DNA from: Corallincola holothuriorum
GTDB taxonomy: Bacteria > Pseudomonadota > Gammaproteobacteria > Enterobacterales > Neiellaceae
Reading direction: 5' to 3'
DNA length: 64,000 nt
NCBI RefSeq assembly: GCF_003336225.1
Contig: NZ_QPID01000011.1
Span: 62,001-126,000, forward strand
A model generated the notes under the pieces. That model was not told where the DNA came from. It made no database searches and saw only the letters and a program-made list of their open reading frames with translations. Position 1 is the stretch's first letter. Every line of letters begins with the position of its first letter. A program made the position numbers and the translations under genes. This document shows positions 40,246 through 48,872 of this stretch, in pieces.

Positions 40246-40908
40246 ATGAGTAATCTCCTGTGGAAAGAGAAGTGGAAGCGTAACGACATAGGCTTTCACC
40301 AAGCGGTTAGCCATCATTTACTGCGCCGCTTTTTATCCCAGCTGAACCTGCCCGCGAATGAAAAGATCCTGGTGCCGTTATGCGGCAAAAGCCATGACAT
40401 GGATCTGCTCGCCGATCTCGGCTATCGAGTGATGGGCGTCGAATTGAGCAGGATCGCCATCAAGGCCTACTTCGAATCCCGGCAGGTGAAACCCAGCCGC
40501 GAGAAAAGAGGACGCTTTATTATCTGGCGTGCGAGCAATATTGAGATCTGGTGTGGCGATGTTTTTGATCTGACCGCTAATGATTTGCATGGCATTCGCA
40601 CGCTTTATGATTGCACATCGCTGACGGCGTTTGCCGCCGAGCTGCGCCCCCGTTATATCGAACACTTTCAACAAACCTTAGCGCAACCCACTCAGATACT
40701 GCTGATGACAACAGAATCAGCAGATGAAGCGGTGAGCAATTCTGCCTTAATGGTAGATGCAGAGATAGCAGCGCTATACCAAGCGCATTACCAAGTGGAG
40801 CTGCTGTATGGCCAACATAGTCTGCTCTATGATCCTGAAGATCCGTCAGCGCCGAAAAGTATGATGGATGAGAAGGTCTACCTGATGAGTAGCCACACCT
40901 CTGGTTAG
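40246..40908 (+). CDS. tpm: Thiopurine S-methyltransferase
   Basis: 220 residues from ATG 40246, which gives the family N-terminus (WKEKWKRNDIGFHQ). SAM-binding LVPLCGKSHDMDLLADLGYRV and GVELSRIAI, then YDCTSLTAF and RPRYIEHF, are diagnostic for bacterial Tpm, known for methylating selenium, tellurium and thiopurine compounds. A longer open frame from 40108 has no homology-like sequence before this point. Solitary gene. Confidence 0.9.
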   Translation: MSNLLWKEKWKRNDIGFHQAVSHHLLRRFLSQLNLPANEKILVPLCGKSHDMDLLADLGYRVMGVELSRIAIKAYFESRQVKPSREKRGRFIIWRASNIEIWCGDVFDLTANDLHGIRTLYDCTSLTAFAAELRPRYIEHFQQTLAQPTQILLMTTESADEAVSNSALMVDAEIAALYQAHYQVELLYGQHSLLYDPEDPSAPKSMMDEKVYLMSSHTSG

Positions 40909-41026
40909 GTGATTTCGGTTGAGCAATCGATCGATGCTCTAACCCACGGGTTAATCACCCGATAGCTGCTACATTTACTAACTCTCATAAATCAGATTTC
41001 GTCGTTGACGAAAGAAAGGGGTGTGT

Positions 41027-41269
41027 ATGTTGGGTGAAAGCCATTCTCTCGGTCATGATTTTCCTAAATACCAAGATCTCATAGCAAAACTTATTGAAAG
41101 TGATGAATCTTTTGCGAAAGAGAATAAGAATTACAACGCCTTAGATAAAAAGATACGGGTACTCGAACTGAATGGTGCGCCGATTGATGACCTGGCGATG
41201 CAACAACTTAAACATGAAAGAGCGGAGATGAAAGACCAGCTATACCAGCGTCTGGTTGCAGCAGAGTAG
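41027..41269 (+). CDS. YdcH-type DUF465 small protein
   Basis: 80 residues. ATG 41027 follows AAAGGGG. GHDFPKYQDLIAKLIESDESFAKENKNYNALDK, core FPKYQDLIAKL, and LKHERAEMKDQLY match DUF465/YdcH: a short all-helical, charged coiled-coil protein. Function unknown in the family. Confidence 0.85.
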   Translation: MLGESHSLGHDFPKYQDLIAKLIESDESFAKENKNYNALDKKIRVLELNGAPIDDLAMQQLKHERAEMKDQLYQRLVAAE

Positions 41270-41345
41270 CTGCCAGCGCATTATTTTATCAGCAGATGCC
41301 ATAGCTCTTCCGCGAGCGGCGCAGTATCAATTCTGTTTTAAAGAC

Positions 41346-41384
41346 AAAAAAAAGGACAAGCCGTGAGGCGTGTCCTTTTTTGTA
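41346..41384 (-). terminator. Terminator of the cold-shock gene
   Basis: AAAAAGGACA (41349-41358) pairs with TGTCCTTTTT (41371-41380), with inner GCC/GGC pairs around GTGA; A/T runs on both sides make it bidirectional. Confidence 0.85.
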
Positions 41385-41397
41385 ACTGAGAGGCAGC

Positions 41398-41607
41398 TTA
41401 TACAGCTACGATGTTCTCAGCCTGTGGGCCTTTAGGGCCTTGAGTTACGATGAACTCTACTTGTTGGCCTTCAGCTAAGGTTTTGAAACCTGTGCTAGCG
41501 ATAGCGCTGAAATGAGCGAATACGTCTGGACCATCTTTCTGCTCGATGAAACCGAAACCTTTAGCTTCGTTAAACCACTTTACGGTACCGCTTACTGTGT
41601 TAGACAT
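41398..41607 (-). CDS. Cold-shock protein, CspA family
   Basis: 69 residues, the whole protein is one cold-shock domain. RNP1 KGFGFIEQ and RNP2 DVFAHFSAI are present after GTVKWFNEA. It binds single-stranded RNA/DNA as an RNA chaperone. AGGA lies eight bases before the ATG. The 700 bp upstream are free of genes, leaving room for the long untranslated leader usual for cold-inducible csp genes. Confidence 0.95.
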   Translation of the reverse strand: MSNTVSGTVKWFNEAKGFGFIEQKDGPDVFAHFSAIASTGFKTLAEGQQVEFIVTQGPKGPQAENIVAV

Positions 41608-42328
41608 AATAACATCCTGATATTTAAATATATTTGCGCCTATGGAAAGGCAATTTTAGCGAGAAAATAGACTGATACTTAGATACTACAGGGCGAGGAA
41701 TTACGAATAAAACAACGTCATGGAGAATGTAAACAATAGGCTTTCTTTCGAGCTGCGTGCATAGTACAGAGACTGGATCTTAAAGTACAGCTGTTTATTT
41801 GACCAATTCCTACGTGCTCTCTATGCAAGGAAGGCAGCTCCATTCACTTGGCTTGTACTGAGCTTCTATCTCTATAGGGCAATACACCAACAAGCCGCAC
41901 CTGCAGAACATGTTGGCGCATTGCCTAACGTCTTAGGCTAGTACTTCACTTAACCTACCTATAGACCTCATAACTGTTTAGTCTGGTTACGACAAATTGT
42001 GCCGTTTATTAACTCCGCTTCCACGCACTCATGCCTTTTAGTTTCTAGGCGAAAATCCTATTAAAGATCTTATTTCTTAATTGGCACAGTGGGCACATTT
42101 ACCTATAACCATGGGCGCTCAGAAAAATCGATGTATGAACAAACTTCTGAAGTGGAGGTGGCTTAAGTTGCTGTTTGTAAGGTGTTTTTTTTGTGGTTTT
42201 TACGATGTGTCGACACCTATCGCTTCGTCGCTTATCCATATTTCGGAGAGTTGTGCGAGCTATTAAATTAGCGTTAAATAGAACCGCTCTCAAAAAGACT
42301 GCTAGGTAAGCAATACAAGGAATGTAAT
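41608..42328. other. Gene-free region upstream of the cold-shock gene
   Basis: About 720 bp, AT-rich, between divergently oriented genes. It must hold the csp promoter and leader (minus strand) and the promoter of the lipoprotein gene at 42329 (AAGGAA before its ATG). A 61-codon frame at 42081-42266 has no ribosome site and no protein-like composition. No repeat or RNA motif was recognised. Confidence 0.4.
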
Positions 42329-42766
42329 ATGAAAAAGTTAATTATGACTGTCGCTGTACTATTTCTCTCTGCTACTGGTTGTGTATCTGAACCCCAGCTT
42401 GTGCAGAACGAGAACCGTTGTGAAGGGTTTGAAGCTACACCCGCATATCAGTTGGAAGGCGCTGCAAGGAAGAGTGTTGTGCCTGTAAGCCGTGTTTCCC
42501 CACAATACCCAGGGCGCAATGGAAAACCTGGGAAGCCAGGTTTTGCAAAAGTGATCTTAGACGTCAATGCGGAGGGGGAGCCAATCAATATTCAAATTGT
42601 CGAATCTTGGCCGAATGCACGTTATGGAAAAGCGACGATGCGAGCGATAAAGCAGTGGAAGTATCAGCCGCTTATCCTAGACGATAAAGCAGTCGTTAGC
42701 CTGTGCCATCAGGTGACGATGAACTTTGAAAAGAAGCCTGAGGAGGGCGTCGCCAAAACCAGCTGA
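42329..42766 (+). CDS. Lipoprotein with TonB C-terminal-like domain
   Basis: 145 residues; lipobox LSATGC. Residues about 50-135 match the TonB C-terminal fold: VSRVSPQYPGRNGKPGKPG, AKVILDVNAEGEPINIQIVES and AMRAIKQWKYQP-like (TMRAIKQWKYQPL). Unlike true TonB it lacks an N-terminal membrane anchor and proline-rich spacer, so it is not an energy transducer; such short lipoproteins are of unknown role. AAGGAA precedes the ATG. Confidence 0.75.
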   Translation: MKKLIMTVAVLFLSATGCVSEPQLVQNENRCEGFEATPAYQLEGAARKSVVPVSRVSPQYPGRNGKPGKPGFAKVILDVNAEGEPINIQIVESWPNARYGKATMRAIKQWKYQPLILDDKAVVSLCHQVTMNFEKKPEEGVAKTS

Positions 42767-42821
42767 TTGTTAAGTGAATAAACGGTCAGTGCAACATTGA
42801 TATTGGGGCGATTCGATAAAG

Positions 42822-42862
42822 CTTTCACCAGCGATTCGTGTAACGGTACATGCTGGTGAAAG
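42822..42862. repeat. Inverted repeat between convergent genes
   Basis: CTTTCACCAGC (42822-42832) pairs perfectly with GCTGGTGAAAG (42852-42862) around a 19-base loop. It lies between the stops of the lipoprotein gene and the redoxin gene and may end transcription from both sides, though T-runs are short. Confidence 0.55.
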
Positions 42863-42877
42863 GCTTCAAAAGGTTAC

Positions 42878-43498
42878 CTAGTACTTCACTGAACAGCCGT
42901 AGGGCTTGGTGAGTGGTTGCGCTACTGCTTTGCCTTGGCTGAGATCAGCCATCGCCAGCTGCAGGTAGTTGTCTGCTTTTGGAATATCGGCAGGATCGGC
43001 TGATTTGATGCTGTCGATGGCACCCATGTATGCCAGTTTACCTTGTGGTGTGATCACATAGATATGCGGCGTGGTTTTTGCGCCGTAAGCTTTGCCTACG
43101 TCACCACTGCTGTCTAAGAGCACGTGGGTTGGGTGGGCATCGCGACTCTTGGTTAACGCCATCGCTTCAGTGGCTGAAACGTTACCCTGCTTGCCGGGTG
43201 CCGACGAGATTATCGATAGCCATACCACATCTTCGCCAGTGTATTGCTTCTGCAGAGCCTGCATGTTGCCACTGCCGTAATGCTTTTTCACGAAGGGACA
43301 ATCATGATTGGTCCATTCCAGGATCACGTATTTTCCTTGGTAGTCCGATAGCTTCACAGTATCGCCGCTGGCACTTGGTAGTGAAAAATCCGGTGCGGCC
43401 TGCCCAGGTTTAGCGGCAGCGAATGCCAACGAACTGCTCACTAAGGTAGCTATCATCAGGGCGTATTTGCAAAAGCGCGCGAGGGTGATTTTCAACAT
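42878..43498 (-). CDS. Exported redoxin (AhpC/TSA-thioredoxin fold)
   Basis: 206 residues with signal peptide (LAFA|AAKPGQ). KPGQAAPDFSLPSASGDTVKLSDY and LEWTNHDCPFVKKHY define the peroxiredoxin-like family with a single N-terminal-type cysteine; TTPHIYVITPQGKL contains the cis-proline. Another cysteine lies near the C-terminus (YGCSVKY). It starts four bases after the DsbD-like gene and is probably its redox partner in the periplasm. Confidence 0.85.
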   Translation of the reverse strand: MLKITLARFCKYALMIATLVSSSLAFAAAKPGQAAPDFSLPSASGDTVKLSDYQGKYVILEWTNHDCPFVKKHYGSGNMQALQKQYTGEDVVWLSIISSAPGKQGNVSATEAMALTKSRDAHPTHVLLDSSGDVGKAYGAKTTPHIYVITPQGKLAYMGAIDSIKSADPADIPKADNYLQLAMADLSQGKAVAQPLTKPYGCSVKY

Positions 43499-43502
43499 GT
43501 GA

Positions 43503-45635
43503 TTACTCCACTGGTGGTTGTCGGTTTGGTTTCACTTGTACCGCTTGGTTTAACGAATCGATCAAAAGTGTCGGGGTTAGCAGCTGTGGTAACACCTGAC
43601 TGTTACCCTGCTTATCGTAAAGTACATAAAGGGGGACGCCTGCATGCTGAAATTGATCCAGGTATTGGGTGATATTGGCATCTCTATGGGTCCAGTCACC
43701 GACCAGGTAAGCGATACCCAGCTGGTTAAACGCTTCTTTTACTTTGCTATCAGCAAAGGTTATCCGTTCATTTACCTTGCAGGTTAAACACCAATCAGCG
43801 GTCATATTGACCAGCACCGCTTGGTTTGATGACAAGCTGTCGCTAAGCCGTTCCGCGCTATAGGCTTGTTCGGGCAGGGCTTGTTCTGATTGCGTTGCCG
43901 ATAGAGTGAATTGATAGCTAATGCCAGCAGCGAGAAGCAACCCTAGACTCACAACAAAGGTACGGTGCAACTGGCGACGGCGCATCCACACCAACATAGC
44001 CACAATCACCCACAGCAGTAGGGTCGCTATCACCGCCAATATTTGATGGTTACTGAGTAGCCAGAGCAACCACACTGATGTCAGCAATAGCGGAAAGGCC
44101 ATCGCTTGCTTAAAGGTTTCCAGCCAAGGCCCCGGCTTGGGTAACATCGCTGCCAGTCGCGGTAACATGCTGATCGCCCACAAAGGCAGGGCAAGGCCAA
44201 AGCCCAATGCCAGCATGATTAGGATCATCTCAATGGCGGGCAAGGTCAACGCCGTACCGATGGCGGGTGCCATCAACGGCGTCATGCAGGGACTGGCGAC
44301 CACCACGGCCAACACGCCAGAAAGAAACGATGCTTGATGGCCGCCACGGCTGATCTGCGCTTGGCCGACTGACATAAAACGTGCGCCCAGTTCAAACACG
44401 CCAAACAGCGCCAGTGCCATGGCGAGCATCAAGGACGCCAGTACCGCCAAAAACCAGGGATCTTGCAACTGAAAGCCCCAGCCGATCTGTTGTCCTGAGT
44501 ATTTCAGTAGCAGCAGTAAGCCACTGAGTAGCAGGAGCGATGCTTGGATCCCTCCGAGATAGAGCCAACCATGCAAGCGGGCTTCGCGTTTCTCTTTGCC
44601 CCTTAACTTCATCAGGCTGACCGCCTTAATCGCCAGTACTGGGAAAACACAGGGCATCAGGTTAAGCAGTAAGCCACCGATCAGTGCCATCAGCATCAGG
44701 ATCAGCAGTGAATGTGCGCCGTTCTGTGCAGATCCTGCGGTTGCGGTAACGGCTGTGTCCGAGGGGGCTGGCCAATCTCCAGCGGTTGCGCTGAACCGCA
44801 GGCGCTTATTATCCGGTGTGATCAATAACCAAGCGGTTTGTTTGGGAAGGGTAGTGAAGTAATCGTTTAGCGCCAGACTGGCCACCAGCATGTCGCCCTG
44901 TTGCTGCCAACGAGGCAATGCCGAAGCTTGAACTAAGGACTCTTGTTCGACAAACAGATCGCTGCCAGCCAGCATGGTCAATGATAAATCTGCTGATGCT
45001 TGCTGCAACGCGCTGCTGGTAATCGCCAGCTGCAGCGTCCGTTGTTCAGCCTCTGCGGAGAGCACTCTGGTGTGTGCCGTCAGTGACAAGGGGGTTGCTG
45101 TTTGGCTTCTGGCTTGGCTAAAGGCTGCGGCAAACTCGGTTGGCAGCGGAATATTGCCGTCTGGTTTTGCCAGCGTCATCTGGAGCGTCGCATTGCCGGG
45201 AATACAGCTCTCTTTGCACACTAGCCAGCTCACGTCAGCGTGGATATTGATCTCACGACTCTCTGCGCTGGGCTCGCCGGTCAGTGGCACCAACAGTAGG
45301 GTTTCTTCTTCAAAACCTAGGTTAATGATCCCCGCCGCTTCAATCCGCTCAGGCGTTGGCCAAACAATATCACCCGCCTCAACGCCGTCTGGTAACGTCC
45401 AATTGATCCGTGTCGGTAAACCCGACTCTCCGGGGTTAACCCAGTAGGTATGCCAATGGTGCTCAGGCCGCAAGACCACCGCCACCCAGTTGGGGGTATC
45501 CTGCTGCCAATGACTGAATTCACTGACCAGCTGGACTTCGATATGGGGATGTTGTTGTGGTTCTGAGGCGGCATGAGCACTGCTTAATGCCAACGCGTTG
45601 ATAACAACAACGAATAGGAACAACCATCTGCTCAT
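43503..45635 (-). CDS. DsbD/ScsB-like thiol:disulfide interchange membrane protein
   Basis: 710 residues. Signal peptide; N-terminal periplasmic domain (about 25-280) of the ScsB/DsbD-alpha-like type with CKESCIPG; a central eight-helix DsbD transmembrane domain with cysteines in LMPCVFPVLAIKAV and VVASPCMTPLMAPA; and a C-terminal thioredoxin domain with WCLTCKVNE (CxxC). It moves electrons from cytoplasmic thioredoxin to periplasmic acceptors, here most likely the co-transcribed redoxin. The N-terminal domain differs from classical DsbD, so ScsB-like is the better name. Confidence 0.88.
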   Translation of the reverse strand: MSRWLFLFVVVINALALSSAHAASEPQQHPHIEVQLVSEFSHWQQDTPNWVAVVLRPEHHWHTYWVNPGESGLPTRINWTLPDGVEAGDIVWPTPERIEAAGIINLGFEEETLLLVPLTGEPSAESREINIHADVSWLVCKESCIPGNATLQMTLAKPDGNIPLPTEFAAAFSQARSQTATPLSLTAHTRVLSAEAEQRTLQLAITSSALQQASADLSLTMLAGSDLFVEQESLVQASALPRWQQQGDMLVASLALNDYFTTLPKQTAWLLITPDNKRLRFSATAGDWPAPSDTAVTATAGSAQNGAHSLLILMLMALIGGLLLNLMPCVFPVLAIKAVSLMKLRGKEKREARLHGWLYLGGIQASLLLLSGLLLLLKYSGQQIGWGFQLQDPWFLAVLASLMLAMALALFGVFELGARFMSVGQAQISRGGHQASFLSGVLAVVVASPCMTPLMAPAIGTALTLPAIEMILIMLALGFGLALPLWAISMLPRLAAMLPKPGPWLETFKQAMAFPLLLTSVWLLWLLSNHQILAVIATLLLWVIVAMLVWMRRRQLHRTFVVSLGLLLAAGISYQFTLSATQSEQALPEQAYSAERLSDSLSSNQAVLVNMTADWCLTCKVNERITFADSKVKEAFNQLGIAYLVGDWTHRDANITQYLDQFQHAGVPLYVLYDKQGNSQVLPQLLTPTLLIDSLNQAVQVKPNRQPPVE

Positions 45636-45948
45636 CTGTTAGGTACTCTCATTAATCATCTCTATGGGCAATCTGTTGCAGTGCTCAGTGTAGCGCTGAC
45701 CACTTACCGCTGACTATACGATCCAGACCGATAAAGCGTTCATTTTGTTTCAAGGACGAAACAGTGAACTTGAGAGCACTAGAATGATAGAGGTGCATAT
45801 GTTTTGGAGATGGAATAAGCCGATCTCCGCGGGCGCATTAAACACTACAGGTTGAGGGCTACTGCATGGTAACTGGGAGAACGATGGTTTTACGTAGAAA
45901 ATCATCACTTATGTCGCTGCCGCAGAGGGGGCTAGCCACATAATCTAT
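45636..45948. other. Intergenic region without a gene
   Basis: About 310 bp between the DsbD-like start and the stop of the cyclic-nucleotide-fold gene. It must contain the promoter of the DsbD-like gene; no other structure was seen. Confidence 0.4.
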
Positions 45949-46389
45949 TCATTTATTTATCACTCTTAGTATCGTTTCAGCACAAAGCATGGAGATGTTT
46001 TTGTACAAGGCTAAGGCGATAGCAGGTTCATTTTTTTCAAAGAAAGCAATATGTTCAAATTGCAACGATAGCATTTTTACTGGTTCAAGCACGCGGGCTT
46101 TGACCCCCGGGCTGCGTTTGAAAAGTAAACCAAATATACCGACAAAATAGGATTGGTAAGATTCCATCACCAATGATTCCGCTGCGCCTCGCTCTTGCCG
46201 GTAATAACCGACTTTACCCGCGAGAATGAGGCTTAGCCTGTCAAAGCAAACACCATCTGAAATCAATATCTCACCTGCTGGTATCTCTTCAATTACCGCG
46301 TATTTTGCCAACACAACATGTTGCCGGTGGCTTAGGTCTTTGAAGACAGCCAATGAATGCAGCAGCTCTATCATTTCGTTTTGTGTCAT
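45949..46389 (-). CDS. Stand-alone cyclic-nucleotide-binding-fold protein, degenerate pocket
   Basis: 146 residues. LHSLAVFKDLSHRQHVVLAKYAVIEEIPAGEILIS and LSLILAGKVGYYRQ (core LILAGKVGYY) are the beta-roll of the CRP family. The phosphate-binding cassette is altered: where FGELAL followed by R-x-A is expected, the sequence is VGIFGLLFKRSPGVKARV. There is no DNA-binding domain. It may be a non-nucleotide sensor or a partner protein. It is divergent from the guanidine operon. Confidence 0.7.
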   Translation of the reverse strand: MTQNEMIELLHSLAVFKDLSHRQHVVLAKYAVIEEIPAGEILISDGVCFDRLSLILAGKVGYYRQERGAAESLVMESYQSYFVGIFGLLFKRSPGVKARVLEPVKMLSLQFEHIAFFEKNEPAIALALYKNISMLCAETILRVINK

Positions 46390-46540
46390 CGTGACTTTGC
46401 CCGAGTTTCTGTTGGCTCGTTATGAAGTTAGAAAACGTTGCTATGTCAGAAGCATAGCCTAATATCTCGCGACAATAATCGGAGTGAAGCAGCAATTTAT
46501 TTCGATGGTTGAGTATTGCTTTCTTAACTAGGTTGGACGA

Positions 46541-46599
46541 TGCACTCTAATTGCCCAATCGCAGTGATGTAGATCTCGTTGGTTGCACCGTTTGGGGGC
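46541..46599 (+). promoter_or_regulatory. Two candidate NtrC binding sites
   Basis: TGCACTCTAATTGCCCA (46541-46557) and TGCACCGTTTGGGGGCG (from 46584) each match the palindromic NtrC consensus (TGCACC, spacer, GGTGCA) in the half-site and the spacing, about 65-120 bp upstream of the sigma-54-like promoter. The right half-sites are imperfect. Confidence 0.35.
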
Positions 46600-46661
46600 G
46601 GTGGTTTATATTTCTTGAACTCTATTTTATTTAATTGACTGTTTTATAAGTGCTTTATTGA

Positions 46662-46678
46662 TTGGCACAGCATTTGTA
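46662..46678 (+). promoter_or_regulatory. Sigma-54-like promoter of the guanidine operon
   Basis: TTGGCACAGCATTTGTA: the -24 element TGGCAC is perfect, and the -12 element is TTGTA instead of TTGCA at the correct five-base spacing. Transcription would start near 46690, about 50 bp before the ykkC aptamer. Confidence 0.55.
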
Positions 46679-46741
46679 TTAGTATTTGCAGCAGAAGAGT
46701 TGATGGCGTTGTTTGCCTTTACTGTTCCGACAATTTGGAAA

Positions 46742-46838
46742 ATAGTTGGCTAGGGTTCCGGCTTGCATCGCAAGTGTCTGGTCCGAGAGCGAACGACCTC
46801 TTTCGAGGTTACACGGCGGGATAAAAGCCCGGGAGGAT
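46742..46838 (+). promoter_or_regulatory. Guanidine-I riboswitch (ykkC)
   Basis: All conserved ykkC blocks occur in order: CTAGGGTTCCG (46750-46760), CTGGTCCGAGAG (46778-46789), then ACACGGCGGGATAAAAGCCC and GGGAGG (46811-46836). Stems fit: CTTGC/GCAAG closes the first loop and GACCTC/GAGGTT the second. It lies in the leader of the operon starting at 46911. Downstream, a hairpin (GAAG and GTGA pairing with TCAC and CTTC, 46844-46870) has no T-run, so the switch is more likely translational or Rho-linked than a simple terminator. Confidence 0.95.
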
Positions 46839-46910
46839 GAACCGAAGGCAGTGATGCCGTCGTCACCTTCTGCGCAAATAAAAAACGCCAATACGAAAGG
46901 GGTACGCTAA

Positions 46911-47960
46911 ATGAAAATCAAAGCCACGGCACTCGCGCTATTACTGCTCGCATCTCCCGCTTCATTCGCTAAAGACAACTTCAAGATCTGTTGGTCCATC
47001 TACGTTGGCTGGATGCCTTGGCATTACGGCGAGGCGGAAGGCATCGTAAACAAATGGGCGGACAAATATGACATCGAGATCGATGTTGTGCAGATCAACG
47101 ACTACGTTGAGTCGATCAACCAGTACACCGCAGGCGCCTTTGACGGCTGTACCATGACCAACATGGATGCCCTGACCATTCCCGCCGCTGGCGGTGTTGA
47201 TTCTACAGCACTGATTGTTGGCGATTTCTCCAACGGTAATGATGGTGTGGTGCTGAAAAACGGCGCGTCACTGGCCGACATTAAGGGCCAACAGGTGAAT
47301 CTGGTTGAGCTGTCGGTTTCCCACTATCTATTGGCGCGCGGTTTGTCGACCGTGGGTTTGAGCGAAAAAGATATTAAGGTGGTTAACACCTCTGATGCGG
47401 ATCTGGTGGCAGCCTTTACTACGCCAGATGTGACTGCGGTGACTACCTGGAACCCGCTGCTGTCTGAGATCACGACCATGCCAAACGCGGCAAAGGTATT
47501 TGATTCTTCTCAGATCCCTGGTGAGATCATCGACCTGTTAGTGGTTAACACCGAGACCCTAAAAGCGAACCCTGCTTTTGGTAAAGCCTTGGTGGGTGCC
47601 TGGTACGAGATCATGGGTGTGATGAGCGCTGATGGCGAAGCCGGTGAGAAAGCCCGTTATGCCATGGGGATGGCTTCAGGTACTAACCTCAAAGGTTACG
47701 AAGCACAGCTTGCATCTACCAAGATGTTCTACACCCCCGCTTCAGCGGTTGAGTTCACCACCAGCGCACAGTTGAAAGACACCATGAAGTACGTGGCCGA
47801 ATTCTCATTCGAGCATGGCTTATTGGGTGATGGTGCTGCCGATGCCACGTTCATCGGTATCGAAACCCCTGCTGGTGTTTACGGTGACGCAAGCAATATC
47901 CAGTTCCGCTTTGATCCCAGTTACATGCAGATGGCAGCTGAAGGCAAAATCAAACTGTAA
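46911..47960 (+). CDS. Guanidine-operon ABC transporter, substrate-binding protein
   Basis: 349 residues, signal peptide ending SFA|KDNF. Type II periplasmic binding protein of the NitT/TauT/SsuA class: FKICWSIYVGWMPWHYGEAEG, QINDYVESINQYTAGAFDGC and TWNPLLSEI. It belongs to the group long annotated as 'putative urea ABC transporter binding protein' that sits beside urea carboxylase-like genes; the guanidine riboswitches in this operon argue that the ligand is guanidine or a guanidine compound. AAAGGGG precedes the ATG. Confidence 0.88.
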   Translation: MKIKATALALLLLASPASFAKDNFKICWSIYVGWMPWHYGEAEGIVNKWADKYDIEIDVVQINDYVESINQYTAGAFDGCTMTNMDALTIPAAGGVDSTALIVGDFSNGNDGVVLKNGASLADIKGQQVNLVELSVSHYLLARGLSTVGLSEKDIKVVNTSDADLVAAFTTPDVTAVTTWNPLLSEITTMPNAAKVFDSSQIPGEIIDLLVVNTETLKANPAFGKALVGAWYEIMGVMSADGEAGEKARYAMGMASGTNLKGYEAQLASTKMFYTPASAVEFTTSAQLKDTMKYVAEFSFEHGLLGDGAADATFIGIETPAGVYGDASNIQFRFDPSYMQMAAEGKIKL

Positions 47961-48041
47961 GCCATTGGCCCATCGAACTCATCAGGATCTGGGAGAGCCA
48001 GCCGGCTCTCCCGCTTAGCCTTTGACACCGGAGTCCACGTC

Positions 48042-48872
48042 ATGCGAATCGTGAATCGTCATCCTTCATCACCGATGCGCTGGATATTGGGGCTATTGCC
48101 TTTTATCTTGCTGTTGTTGGTGTATATGGCTGCATCAGAAGCGCGGCTGGCTGAAAATGCCAATGACAAGCTGCTGCCCGGCATCACCAAGATGGCTGAT
48201 GCGATCCAACGTCTGGCTTTCGAGCCGAGTAAACGCACTGGCGAGTACCTGTTCTGGCAGGACACGGCAAGTAGCTTAACGCGCTTGGCAATGGGTGTGG
48301 GTATCAGTGCTTTGATCGGTTTGATTATCGGTTTGGGCAATGGCGCGGTGCCGCTGATGCGCGCCAAGTTGTCGCCGTTAGTGGTCGCTATCTCCTTGAT
48401 CCCTCCCATGGCTATTTTGCCGGTGCTGTTTATTATTTTCGGCCTCGGTGAACTGTCGAAAGTGGTGCTGATCGTCATTGGTATCGCGCCTTTTATTATC
48501 CGCGACATGCAGGCGCGAACCCTGGATATTCCCTCTGAACAGCTGATTAAGGCACAGACCTTGAGTGCCAATAGCTGGCAGTTGATCCAACGGGTGTTGT
48601 TGCCGCAGTTGTTACCCCGCCTGTTGGATGCGGTACGTTTGTCGTTAGGCTCAGCGTGGCTGTTCTTGATCGCGGCAGAAGCGATTGCCGCCACTGACGG
48701 TCTGGGTTATCGCATCTTCTTGGTTAGGCGTTATATGTCGATGGATGTGATCTTGCCATATGTATTTTGGATCACCCTGTTGGCATTCCTGATTGACTGG
48801 GGTTTGCGTCTGATCAGCAAAAAAGCGTTTCCCTGGTATCACTCGCAACAGAGCCAAGGAGGCCAGTCATGA
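48042..48872 (+). CDS. Guanidine-operon ABC transporter, permease
   Basis: 276 residues with about six membrane helices. The EAA loop is ERVL-type: LIKAQTLSANSWQLIQRVLLPQLLPRLLDAVRL (core RVLLPQLLPRL), following the NitT/TauT permease pattern, with WLFLIAAEAIAATDGLGYRI after it. It forms the inner-membrane pore for the binding protein encoded upstream and overlaps the ATPase gene by ATGA. Confidence 0.9.
   Translation: MRIVNRHPSSPMRWILGLLPFILLLLVYMAASEARLAENANDKLLPGITKMADAIQRLAFEPSKRTGEYLFWQDTASSLTRLAMGVGISALIGLIIGLGNGAVPLMRAKLSPLVVAISLIPPMAILPVLFIIFGLGELSKVVLIVIGIAPFIIRDMQARTLDIPSEQLIKAQTLSANSWQLIQRVLLPQLLPRLLDAVRLSLGSAWLFLIAAEAIAATDGLGYRIFLVRRYMSMDVILPYVFWITLLAFLIDWGLRLISKKAFPWYHSQQSQGGQS

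Noticed and set aside
42081-42266. 61-codon frame in the region upstream of the cold-shock gene
   Set aside because: No ribosome site, overlaps an equally open antisense frame, and composition is not protein-like.
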